Source of the DNA: an uncultured Sphaerochaeta sp.
GTDB taxonomy: Bacteria; Spirochaetota; Spirochaetia; Sphaerochaetales; Sphaerochaetaceae
Assembly (NCBI RefSeq): GCF_963666015.1
Contig: NZ_OY762555.1
Location: 2,480,001-2,544,000, forward strand
Length of the DNA: 64,000 bases
Reading direction: 5' to 3'
This document shows positions 53,094 to 61,103 of the stretch, one piece after another. A program made the position numbers and the translations under genes. The notes beneath the pieces are model-generated. The model saw only the letters and a program-made list of their open reading frames with translations, was not told where the DNA came from and ran no database searches. Position 1 is the first letter of the stretch, and each line of letters opens with the position of its first letter.

Positions 53094-53125
53094 AAAAAAA
53101 ATAGACTGTTGGAAACCCAACAGTC
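53094..53125 (-). terminator. Terminator of the YhcH-family gene
   Basis: Leftward GACTGTTGG-GTTT-CCAACAGTC (9 bp) then TATTTTTTTT. Shows that the YhcH gene is transcribed apart from dctPQM even without the element. Confidence 0.85.
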
Positions 53126-53146
53126 CAGAATTATCGTCATTATGCA

Positions 53147-53599
53147 TTATACGAGAATCTTGAAGACAACCTTTACCACAGGAGTGGAATGTCCATCGAT
53201 GAGGTTGCATGCATGTCCTTCCCCTGGAAAGAACAGGGCAAAGGTAGAGGGAGTTGCATGGTAGGTAACAAGTTCCTTGCCTTTTGCAAATGAAGCATCC
53301 TTGCTGGCATCATACCCGATGGTCTCTTTTAGTGATGATGTGTCAGCAATTACCATTGATTCAAATCCGGAAAGGAGAATCTGTACATCCACTTCCTTTT
53401 CATGTAGCTCATACGTTAAATTCTCAGGTGTTGCAGTTGTATAGGTAAACAGGTTGTAGCGTACCTTGGGATTGTCAGTAGTGTAACTGCCATACTCCAT
53501 GCTTGGCAGCTTGCCGCTTTCCAGGATTTCGTGAACTGTCTGAAGGGATGGAAGGCTGGGAATGTAACGTTCTAGGTTGGTGATCTGATCAATTATCAT
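53147..53599 (-). CDS. YhcH/YjgK/YiaL-family protein
   Basis: 150 residues from ATG 53599 (GAGGAG upstream). A beta-sandwich DUF386 protein: YELHEKEVDVQILLSGFE near 84-100 with the metal-site His/Glu/Asp, and ALFFPGEGHACNLIDG near 120-136 with the His. Family members sit beside TRAP or sialic-acid genes and act on sugar-acid anomers or epimers. Placement upstream of the TRAP operon fits, although the IS30 element now lies between. Confidence 0.85.
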   Translation of the reverse strand: MIIDQITNLERYIPSLPSLQTVHEILESGKLPSMEYGSYTTDNPKVRYNLFTYTTATPENLTYELHEKEVDVQILLSGFESMVIADTSSLKETIGYDASKDASFAKGKELVTYHATPSTFALFFPGEGHACNLIDGHSTPVVKVVFKILV

Positions 53600-53759
53600 G
53601 GCATTCTCCTCGCGCCCAGCATACAAGATTACGAAAAAAGAGAGAAGCAGGATACAAAAGGTGTAAATTCAAATTCTGCTTAATAAGATAGATTCTTTTT
53701 TAATAATTAAACCATATTTTCTTCTTGCTTTTCTCTTTCAAACCACATAGGATTTTTCC

Positions 53760-55235
53760 ATGAACAGGAAAGCAGTAGTCATAGGCGGAGGCTTCGGTGG
53801 CCTCAGTACAGCGGCACTCCTGGCCCGTGACGGCTGGAATGTGACCTTGGTCGAGAAGAATGCCCAACTTGGGGGAAGAGCCCGATATTGGAAAAAGGAC
53901 GGATTTACCTTTGACATGGGACCTTCCTGGTACCTCATGCCTGAAGTTTTCGAGCATTACTTCTCTCTCTTTGGTAAACAGCGGCAAGACTACTATGATC
54001 TTAGTCCTATTGATCCATATTATAAAGTCTACTTTGAAGGTGGAGAAACTGCCTGCCTCTCCCCACGTTTTGATGAGAACCAGAAACTTTTTGAGTCATT
54101 CGAGAAGGGTGGTGGAAAAGCCTTAAAAGCCTATATGCAGCAGTCGACCTATAAGTATAATGTTGCTATGGAGGACTTCCTCTATCGTGATTACAAACAT
54201 ATCGGGCAGTTCTTCAATAGACGATTGATGACAGAGGGACTACGGCTTGGTGTGCTGGGAAAGCTTGACTCCTTCGTTTCGAACTATGTAAAAGACTATC
54301 GGGCAAAGCAGATCTTGGAATATGCCATGGTGTTTCTGGGTACCGACCCCGCCCAGGCTCCTGCAATTTACTCCATCATGACTCATGTTGATCTCAACCT
54401 TGGTGTATTCTTTCCTCAGAAAGGCATGGCCGGAGTTGCAGCAGGGTTTGCCTCGCTCTGCAAGGAACTCGGGGTTGAGCTGATCACCGGTGCAGAAGTG
54501 CTGAAAGTGCTGACTGAAGGGAATCGGGCCGTTGGGGTTGAAACCAATAAAGGAACATTCATGGCAGATGTGGTTGTCTCCTCTGCCGATTATCACCACA
54601 GTGATACCAACCTCCTTGAAGATAAGCATCGCACATACTCTGACTCATATTGGGAAAAACGGGTGGTAGCTCCCTCGATGTTCATTGCTTATTTGGGAAT
54701 TGGAAGGGGGCTGAAGGGATTGGAACACCACAATCTCTATTTTTCGAAGAACTGGAATATGCATTTTGATGCAATTTTCGAAAATCCTGATTGGCCAAAG
54801 GAACCCTGTTTCTACCTTAGTTGCATCAGCAAGACAGACCCCTCTTCAGCACCCGAGGGTTGTGAGAATGTGTTCTTGCTGGTACCGGTTGCTCCAGGAC
54901 TTGTTGATACTGAGGAGCAGCGAAATGCTTACTTCGAGCATATAGCCGATCATGTCCAGAACGTGACAGGAGAAGATCTCCGAAAAGATCTCTTGGTAAA
55001 ACGGTTGTACTCCCACCGGGACTTCATCTCTGACTATCATGCATACAAGGGAACAGCTCTTGGACTGAGCCATACGCTGATGCAAACTGCTGTTTTCCGT
55101 CCCCGTCACCAAAACAAGACTGTAAAGAATCTCTATTACACTGGGCAATACACGCATCCGGGGGTAGGGGTCCCCATGGTGCTTATCGCCAGTGAATTGA
55201 TTGTAAAGGAAATTCAGGAAACATATGGTAGCTGA
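53760..55235 (+). CDS. crtI: Phytoene desaturase-like carotenoid oxidoreductase (CrtI family)
   Basis: 491 residues. FAD-binding GGGFGGLSTAALLARDGW at 8-26, GGRARYWKKDGFTFDMGPS near 38-56, and the C-terminal family signature LYYTGQYTHPGVGVPMV near 459-475. Desaturates phytoene or a diapo-carotenoid; CrtN- or CrtO-type activity cannot be excluded. First gene of a coupled five-gene operon; overlaps crtB by 11 bases. Confidence 0.9.
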   Translation: MNRKAVVIGGGFGGLSTAALLARDGWNVTLVEKNAQLGGRARYWKKDGFTFDMGPSWYLMPEVFEHYFSLFGKQRQDYYDLSPIDPYYKVYFEGGETACLSPRFDENQKLFESFEKGGGKALKAYMQQSTYKYNVAMEDFLYRDYKHIGQFFNRRLMTEGLRLGVLGKLDSFVSNYVKDYRAKQILEYAMVFLGTDPAQAPAIYSIMTHVDLNLGVFFPQKGMAGVAAGFASLCKELGVELITGAEVLKVLTEGNRAVGVETNKGTFMADVVVSSADYHHSDTNLLEDKHRTYSDSYWEKRVVAPSMFIAYLGIGRGLKGLEHHNLYFSKNWNMHFDAIFENPDWPKEPCFYLSCISKTDPSSAPEGCENVFLLVPVAPGLVDTEEQRNAYFEHIADHVQNVTGEDLRKDLLVKRLYSHRDFISDYHAYKGTALGLSHTLMQTAVFRPRHQNKTVKNLYYTGQYTHPGVGVPMVLIASELIVKEIQETYGS

Positions 55236-56061
55236 CCGACATGAACATATCTTTAGGAACGGAAGTAATACCTATTACTTCAGCTCCCGCTTCTTCCCCC
55301 CACAAGTTCGTAGGGATGTCTATGCGCTCTACGGGTTTGTTCGTGTAGCTGATAACCTGGTGGATGACCAACCGGTGGATCCTCAGCAGTTTCATGATTT
55401 CCGCTCTCTTTACGCAAAGGCTTATTCGAGTGGGGAACCCAGTGGGGATGAGGTCATTGATGCATTTATCGAGCTGCAGAAGCGAAAAAAGTTTGCCCCT
55501 TCTTGGACAGAAGCATTCCTTGATTCCATGGAACATGACCTGAGTGAATCAACCTGTGAGACACTTGAGGATGTACTGACCTATATCTATGGTTCAGCAG
55601 AGGTCATCGGCCTGTTCATGGCACGGATCATGGACCTGGATGAAGCTTCCTTTCCTTATGCTGCCATGCTTGGCCGTGCAATGCAGTATATAAACTTCAT
55701 CCGTGATATTGCAGAGGATAATGAACTGGGAAGACGATATCTTCCCTTATTGGATACCTCTCTTGTATCGCTGAGGGAGAGGGAAGCAAAAAAGAAACCT
55801 GAGGCTTTCTCTGTCTTTATCAGGAGAGAGATCGAGCGCTATCAGGGCTGGCAGAGAGAAGCAGAAAAAGGATATGCCTATATCCCACACCGATACAGGA
55901 TTCCTATCATGACCGCAGCAGATATGTATTGCTGGACTGCCAGTCAGATTGCCAATGACCCGTTTATTGTCTTCGAGAGGCAAGTCAAGCCGCCGAAATG
56001 TAGAATCTTACGAAAGGGGATTGCCCATATGCTAGGAGTAGCCCTGCCATGTCCCATCTAA
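55225..56061 (+). CDS. crtB: Phytoene/squalene synthase family protein (CrtB)
   Basis: 278 residues. Both prenyl-diphosphate motifs are present: DNLVDD at 43-48 and RDIAED near 158-163, with the family helix AMQYINFIRDIA. Condenses two C20 (or C15) diphosphates head to head to start carotenoid synthesis. A GGPP synthase gene is not in this window. Overlaps the next gene by 13 bases. Confidence 0.9.
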   Translation: MVADRHEHIFRNGSNTYYFSSRFFPPQVRRDVYALYGFVRVADNLVDDQPVDPQQFHDFRSLYAKAYSSGEPSGDEVIDAFIELQKRKKFAPSWTEAFLDSMEHDLSESTCETLEDVLTYIYGSAEVIGLFMARIMDLDEASFPYAAMLGRAMQYINFIRDIAEDNELGRRYLPLLDTSLVSLREREAKKKPEAFSVFIRREIERYQGWQREAEKGYAYIPHRYRIPIMTAADMYCWTASQIANDPFIVFERQVKPPKCRILRKGIAHMLGVALPCPI

Positions 56062-56693
56062 GGAAAGAAGAACGTCTGATCATTTATCTTCTATGTCCCT
56101 TCTATCTTGTAGGAACAGTTGCCCACATCGGCGATGCCACGCTTCCGCTCATGTTGCTCCTGACCCCATACTCAATCCTCCTAACCTCCGTCATTGGTTT
56201 CTTTTTTGATATTCGAGAGAAGAACATGCCTCTCTTATCGTGGGCTCTTGTTACCTTCCTCATCACATTGTTCCTTGAGATCGTAGGAGTGGCTACCTCG
56301 CTTGTCTTTGGGGCCTATACCTATGGGAATACCCTTGGCCTGAAGGTGTTTGGTGTTCCGCTGCTTATCGGGATAAACTGGACTATCATCATCCTGGGAA
56401 TTGCAGATGTCATGAGACAGAAAGTCAAGAACAATGCTCTTGCTGCTCTGATCACCGCTTCCCTGACCGTCTTGTTTGACTATGTCATGGAGCCGGTTGC
56501 CATCGCTTTCGACTACTGGAATTGGACAGCCGGTCCTATTCCTTTACAGAACTATATCGCGTGGTTTGTGATAGCTTTTCTCTTCTCCTATCTGTATTTC
56601 AGCAATAGCTTGCAGAGTGCAAGCAAGGTCCCTACAATCATAGTTGTGATACAGTTCATTTTCTTTCTCTCCTTAAGGATCTTTGCGATATGA
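56049..56693 (+). CDS. CruF/DUF422-like carotenoid biosynthesis membrane protein
   Basis: 214 residues, 6-7 membrane helices. DUF422 features: FGAYTYGNTLGLKVFGVPLLIG near 89-110 (in two parts), NWTIIILG, and the second block EPVAIAFDYWNW then QNYIAWF near 150-175. CruF adds water to psi ends (1',2'-hydratase); other members are cyclases or hydroxylases. The operon therefore probably makes an acyclic, modified carotenoid. Confidence 0.8.
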   Translation: MSHLRKEERLIIYLLCPFYLVGTVAHIGDATLPLMLLLTPYSILLTSVIGFFFDIREKNMPLLSWALVTFLITLFLEIVGVATSLVFGAYTYGNTLGLKVFGVPLLIGINWTIIILGIADVMRQKVKNNALAALITASLTVLFDYVMEPVAIAFDYWNWTAGPIPLQNYIAWFVIAFLFSYLYFSNSLQSASKVPTIIVVIQFIFFLSLRIFAI

Positions 56694-57541
56694 AAATTAA
56701 ACTTGTGTGTGTTATGGTTATTCTTCTAAGCATGGGATTCCTGTTTGCAGAGCCGCAAGGGGAATTTTCCTATGCCCCCAGTGTCCGTTACTGGAGTGAG
56801 CAACAATACCCAACGCTTACTTCGCAGCCAGTGATCCCTCTTCGCACTGAGCCTAAGCTATTGGTTTTGCTCTATCATAATGTGGTTTTTGGCCGTACCG
56901 GTAATGTTTACAACCGAGACCTATACAATTTTGAAAATGACCTTTTGTTTGTGAAAAGAAACTTCTCTATCACAAACTTCAAGCAGTTGCTCACTAATTC
57001 GGATGATAGTAAGACGGATAAAGTCATCATCACGTTTGATGACGGAGACCTCTCCCTGTATGCAATCGTATTCCCCCTATTCAAGGCCTATGAATTGGAA
57101 GCGACCATCTTCCTGGTTCCTTCCTTCATAGGTGAGGTGGGGTACATGAGCTGGGAACAGGTAAGGGAGATGAGTGATTACCGAACTGGGGATGGGCGTA
57201 GGTTGTTTTACTTTGAGTCGCACTCGCAGACCCATCGGATGATGGGCAATCTCAGTGAGGAAGAAATCAGATGGGAGTTGCAGCAATCCAAACAGATCAT
57301 TGAGAAGGAAGTTGGAGAGCCGGTTACCGTCTTGGCACTCCCTTTTGGCAGTGGTGCGGGAGATGAGAGAATTATCAGTGCTGCCTATGATCTTGGGTAT
57401 CAAGCGATCAGGACATCAAAACCTGAAGCTCGAATCCTTTCCAAGATTAATCCCTGGTTGATCGGGGCCATGAATGTCGAGAACTACAGTAGTGATGTCC
57501 TGGTACAGAAGGTGCTTGCACTGATGGGAAAACGGAAATGA
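56690..57541 (+). CDS. Secreted polysaccharide deacetylase (PgaB/NodB-like)
   Basis: 283 residues. Signal peptide 1-20 (VILLSMGFLFA). NodB motifs: LLYHNVVF near 63-70, the catalytic TFDDGD near 115-120, ESHSQTH near 176-182 (metal His pair), and LPFGSG near 217. Removes N-acetyl groups from a GlcNAc-type polymer in the periplasm or outside. Its 4-base overlaps tie it to the carotenoid genes in front and the GH16-like gene behind. Confidence 0.85.
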   Translation: MKIKLVCVMVILLSMGFLFAEPQGEFSYAPSVRYWSEQQYPTLTSQPVIPLRTEPKLLVLLYHNVVFGRTGNVYNRDLYNFENDLLFVKRNFSITNFKQLLTNSDDSKTDKVIITFDDGDLSLYAIVFPLFKAYELEATIFLVPSFIGEVGYMSWEQVREMSDYRTGDGRRLFYFESHSQTHRMMGNLSEEEIRWELQQSKQIIEKEVGEPVTVLALPFGSGAGDERIISAAYDLGYQAIRTSKPEARILSKINPWLIGAMNVENYSSDVLVQKVLALMGKRK

Positions 57542-58287
57542 AAAAAATACTATCTGTGCTCTTCCTGATTCTTATCTTCGTCTCTTGTGCGCTCTTTGCA
57601 GAGGAAACCACTTTGATAAAGGTACGACCTAGAGAGCTTGCATTCGGTGGCTTGCATTGGAGGACCAAGAGCAGCATCACACCAACCAGTCCTGGTCCAA
57701 ACTATTTCAGTGCAGAACCTTCCGCTGTCTGGGTTGATGACTGGGGCCTGCATCTTACAGTCAAACAGCATGATGAGAAATGGTGGGCTACCGAAGTCTT
57801 TACCCGGGAGCGGGTAGGCTATGGAACCTACACTTTTACTGTCGAAACAGACGCTGCATCGTATGACCCACATGTCGTTGCAGGATTTTTTACTTGGGAT
57901 ACGGCACCAGAGGAATACAACAGGGAGATCGATATTGAGTTTGCTGCTTGGGGGGCGGTGGACGGTACGAAATTTCAGTATGTCGTTCAGCCCTATACTG
58001 ATCCAAATAAGATTGAGGTATTTGATCCGGAACTGAATGGAAATCTTACCACGCATCGCATTGTCTGGACTCCCCAGGATGTCTCTTTTGCTTCCTATCA
58101 TGGGGCGGTTGATCCCGATGATCAAGAAAGTGAGCGTATGCTTATCAACAGATGGAGCTATCCAGAGAGTCCAAGTGAAGGCAAGGTACGTTTTAGGATT
58201 AACCTTTGGTTGCATCAGGGAAAATATCCTGTTTCACCTGTTCATCTGGTTGTTACTTCGTTTTTGTTTGAGAAGTGGAAGCCTTGA
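57538..58287 (+). CDS. GH16-like glycoside hydrolase, exported
   Basis: 249 residues. N-terminal export signal (KKILSVLFLILIFVSCALFA), with a cysteine that might make it a lipoprotein (weak lipobox FVSC). Jelly-roll body with the GH16 active-site pattern EIDIEFAAW near 131-139 (two catalytic Glu and an Asp) and IVWTPQDVSFAS. Would cut or remodel a beta-glucan or galactan. Its 3' end overlaps the convergent glycosyltransferase gene by 35 bases. Confidence 0.8.
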   Translation: MKKILSVLFLILIFVSCALFAEETTLIKVRPRELAFGGLHWRTKSSITPTSPGPNYFSAEPSAVWVDDWGLHLTVKQHDEKWWATEVFTRERVGYGTYTFTVETDAASYDPHVVAGFFTWDTAPEEYNREIDIEFAAWGAVDGTKFQYVVQPYTDPNKIEVFDPELNGNLTTHRIVWTPQDVSFASYHGAVDPDDQESERMLINRWSYPESPSEGKVRFRINLWLHQGKYPVSPVHLVVTSFLFEKWKP

Positions 58288-61102
58288 AACCCACCCTGAC
58301 CTGGGCTCCCCAACCACGATTCTTCCGCATGGCACTGAAATAGGCCGAAACACGAAGCAAGCTGATTACCTGACGTACTCCGAAGTTCTCAATAAAGGCC
58401 ATTGCAAGCAATCTGGAGATATCTCTCCAGGAATAGAGTGGCTTATCGTACTCACTGATGAATACAGCTGAGAGGGAGACCAGGATTCCCAACCCAATGG
58501 TAGCAGTGAAGAGCATCAGTGCAATGGGGAGATTGAGCAATCCAAGGAAGGCTCCTAGTATCACAAACAACAACCCCTGTGCCTCAACGAATGGCCCAAG
58601 TAATTCGAATATGAAGTAGTAGAGCATTCCTACCATACCAAGACGTCCGTATCTGGGATTTCCAATCATGGAACTGTGGAAGAGCATGATGTCTATCAAG
58701 CCGCGATGCCAACGATTTCTCTGGCGGCGAAGCACCTTCCATTTTTCAGGGACCTCGGTCCAACAGTTTGCATTGCATGCATACTGTACGCGGTATGGCT
58801 TACGTTTCTCCCTCATGTACCGGGAGAGACGGACCACCAATTCCATGTCCTCTCCCACGGTATCCTTATGAAACTTGCCGCTCTTGGTAAGATATCCTCC
58901 AGTGGCGATGGTCCTTTCCCGATGAAAAATACCGAAAGCTCCGCTGATAATGAGCAACAGGTTCATGCTTGCCCACCCAACACGTCCAGTCATGAAGGAA
59001 CGGATGTATTCCAGGCTTTGTAGTCTGGCGAGGAAGTTATCTGGGAGTTGTACATTGTCTAAGGAGCCCAACTCAACGGTACAGCCATTGACCGGGCAGA
59101 TGTTACCCCCCGTGGCGATACTCTCAATAGGTGTATCAAGCATGACAGAGACCGCCTTCAGGAGCGCATCGGGCTCAAGGAGAGAGTCGGCATCAATACC
59201 ACAAAAAAACTCCTTGGTTGAGACATTCAACCCAAGATTCAGGCTATCAGCCTTTCCCCCATTCACTTTGTCGACCACGATAAGATTGGGGAGGCTCTTG
59301 TTCATGTATATTCCACGTAGTGGACGGGTTGGAAGTCTTCTGGAGACCATCTTGTCCTGTTTTTCCAAGTTGTAGTACTCGATCAAGGTTTTTAGGGTTG
59401 CATCCTTGGAGCCATCGTTGACCACAATCAACTCATAGTCAGGATACTGTTGGTTCAGTAGACTGTTGGTACTTTCAATAATATTGCTCGCTTCATTATA
59501 CGCTGGGGCAATGATGGATACTGAAGGGAGGAGACCTTTCTGGAAGAGCATCTGGTCATCCTTGGCTCGCCAAAGTCTGTTCTGGGTGTTTGCTGCTCTG
59601 AACGAGACTGCCAATACCGTAAGGTAGATGATATTGATCGTGACAGAGTAATATACAAGCAAATAGTTGAACCGGACGACATACAGGTTGAGTATTTCAC
59701 GGGCATTGAGATCGATCAGGTTAGGTAGCTCTGTTGCAAGGATGAGCAGAGGGAAAAACAAGAGAGTGACTACAAAGAGAAGGATGAGCATGAGCCGCTG
59801 AGGGCGTTCTTGGTGAGGGGTAGCGCTGGGCTTTTTGGATCTGTTGGGTTTGAGTTGCATCTTCTCCAAAAGGTGAGGGTCGACATATAAGATAAGTAGT
59901 TCCCTGAGTTTTCTATGGTTCTTTGCACGTTGCTTGATGAGTGAGAGCACCTCCTCCTGTTTTTCCTTGTTCTTTGTGGTGTTGAGGAATTGGATCAGCC
60001 CACTGATATGGAGTTGCCCGGCCAAGGTGGTCAGAAGGTCAGCTAGCTGAGGGCTTAAAGGTCCCTCCTGTGACTCCAATATATAGGAGAGTCGGTTATC
60101 CAGCACTTTTGCAAGGATTGCTTTTTGCTGTGATGACGTATGCTTTACGAATCGTGTGAGCAGCAGGGAGATGAGCGAAGGATCACGTTCGCTCATCTCT
60201 GTAAGTCCTTGGACCAGATCATCATGTAATCTGGTATGATTTGAGTATGCAAGCATCTCATGGATCAGATGCTTATCCTGGAGATTGGCATATGCCTTGA
60301 TAACATAGGGTAGCGTATCCTGAAAGTGAGGCTCCTTGAACTCTGGAACAAGCAATCGCTTCGGAAAATGCCGGCAAAGTGCTTTCAGTGCGGTATTGCG
60401 GACTTGTTTATTGGGTGTTTGTGCTTGTTCGACCAGATATTCCTTGAGTGATTCAGTCGAAAAGAGCAGGGCATACTCACAAATGAGCATTCGCATAGCA
60501 GGACTTTTTCGATTCAGTCGTTTGAGAAGATAGGGAAGCAACTGACTCTTGTATCCCAACAGGAGAGAACGGTAGCGTCCAGCCATCCAGGAAGTGGAGT
60601 AATGGAGTTTCCTGAGCATGATGGAAAGTGCTCTTTTCTCTCCTGTGCGAGACAGTGCCTGAAACAGATAGAGGATAACCACCGGGTTTTTCTCTTGCTT
60701 GAGTGCATCAAGCAGTGTTTTCCTGATCTCAGGAACCTTTACAAAATTTCTGAGTTTTGCAGCCGCCTCGATTCTTCCCAGTACGGAGAACCCCCGAAGT
60801 CGCTTACATATCTTTCTCATGTAGGATGTATCGGTCAGATGATTGATAATTTGCAATTCCAACGCCTCATTAAACCGTAATGCTGGAGAAATTCGGGAGA
60901 AAAGCCTTAAAAGATCTTTTGACTTGAATACCTCCAGATGAAGCGTCTCGTATTGCAATTGTTCAAGAAAGCGCTTCTCAAGCGATTGTTCTTTTCTCTT
61001 TCGTGATCCTCTTACCAAACGGGTAGCCAAGATGGCAAGCAAGAGAACCAGATCAAAACAGAGGACCCCAATTGTCAAGGTGATGGCAAGTGCATTAGAC
61101 AA
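58253..61102 (-). CDS. HEAT-repeat and GT2 glycosyltransferase fusion
   Basis: 949 residues from TTG 61102, chosen for GGGAGG 6 bases upstream. Order: one membrane helix (about 5-30), a HEAT-like helical repeat array (about 95-400), two membrane helices (about 430-510), a GT2 domain with SIIAPAYNEA (near 527), GIDADS (near 636), GEDME (near 750) and RQRNRWHRG (the QxxRW motif, near 797), then C-terminal membrane helices. All processive beta-glycosyltransferase motifs are present, as in PgaC, hyaluronan and cellulose synthases. Probably makes an exopolysaccharide. Confidence 0.85.
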   Translation of the reverse strand: MSNALAITLTIGVLCFDLVLLLAILATRLVRGSRKRKEQSLEKRFLEQLQYETLHLEVFKSKDLLRLFSRISPALRFNEALELQIINHLTDTSYMRKICKRLRGFSVLGRIEAAAKLRNFVKVPEIRKTLLDALKQEKNPVVILYLFQALSRTGEKRALSIMLRKLHYSTSWMAGRYRSLLLGYKSQLLPYLLKRLNRKSPAMRMLICEYALLFSTESLKEYLVEQAQTPNKQVRNTALKALCRHFPKRLLVPEFKEPHFQDTLPYVIKAYANLQDKHLIHEMLAYSNHTRLHDDLVQGLTEMSERDPSLISLLLTRFVKHTSSQQKAILAKVLDNRLSYILESQEGPLSPQLADLLTTLAGQLHISGLIQFLNTTKNKEKQEEVLSLIKQRAKNHRKLRELLILYVDPHLLEKMQLKPNRSKKPSATPHQERPQRLMLILLFVVTLLFFPLLILATELPNLIDLNAREILNLYVVRFNYLLVYYSVTINIIYLTVLAVSFRAANTQNRLWRAKDDQMLFQKGLLPSVSIIAPAYNEASNIIESTNSLLNQQYPDYELIVVNDGSKDATLKTLIEYYNLEKQDKMVSRRLPTRPLRGIYMNKSLPNLIVVDKVNGGKADSLNLGLNVSTKEFFCGIDADSLLEPDALLKAVSVMLDTPIESIATGGNICPVNGCTVELGSLDNVQLPDNFLARLQSLEYIRSFMTGRVGWASMNLLLIISGAFGIFHRERTIATGGYLTKSGKFHKDTVGEDMELVVRLSRYMREKRKPYRVQYACNANCWTEVPEKWKVLRRQRNRWHRGLIDIMLFHSSMIGNPRYGRLGMVGMLYYFIFELLGPFVEAQGLLFVILGAFLGLLNLPIALMLFTATIGLGILVSLSAVFISEYDKPLYSWRDISRLLAMAFIENFGVRQVISLLRVSAYFSAMRKNRGWGAQVRVGFKASTSQTKTK

Positions 61103-61103
61103 C

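Noticed and set aside
51615..53599. YhcH gene as first gene of the TRAP operon interrupted by the IS30 element
   Set aside because: A strong terminator (53094-53125) lies directly after it, so it was probably a separate unit before the insertion.
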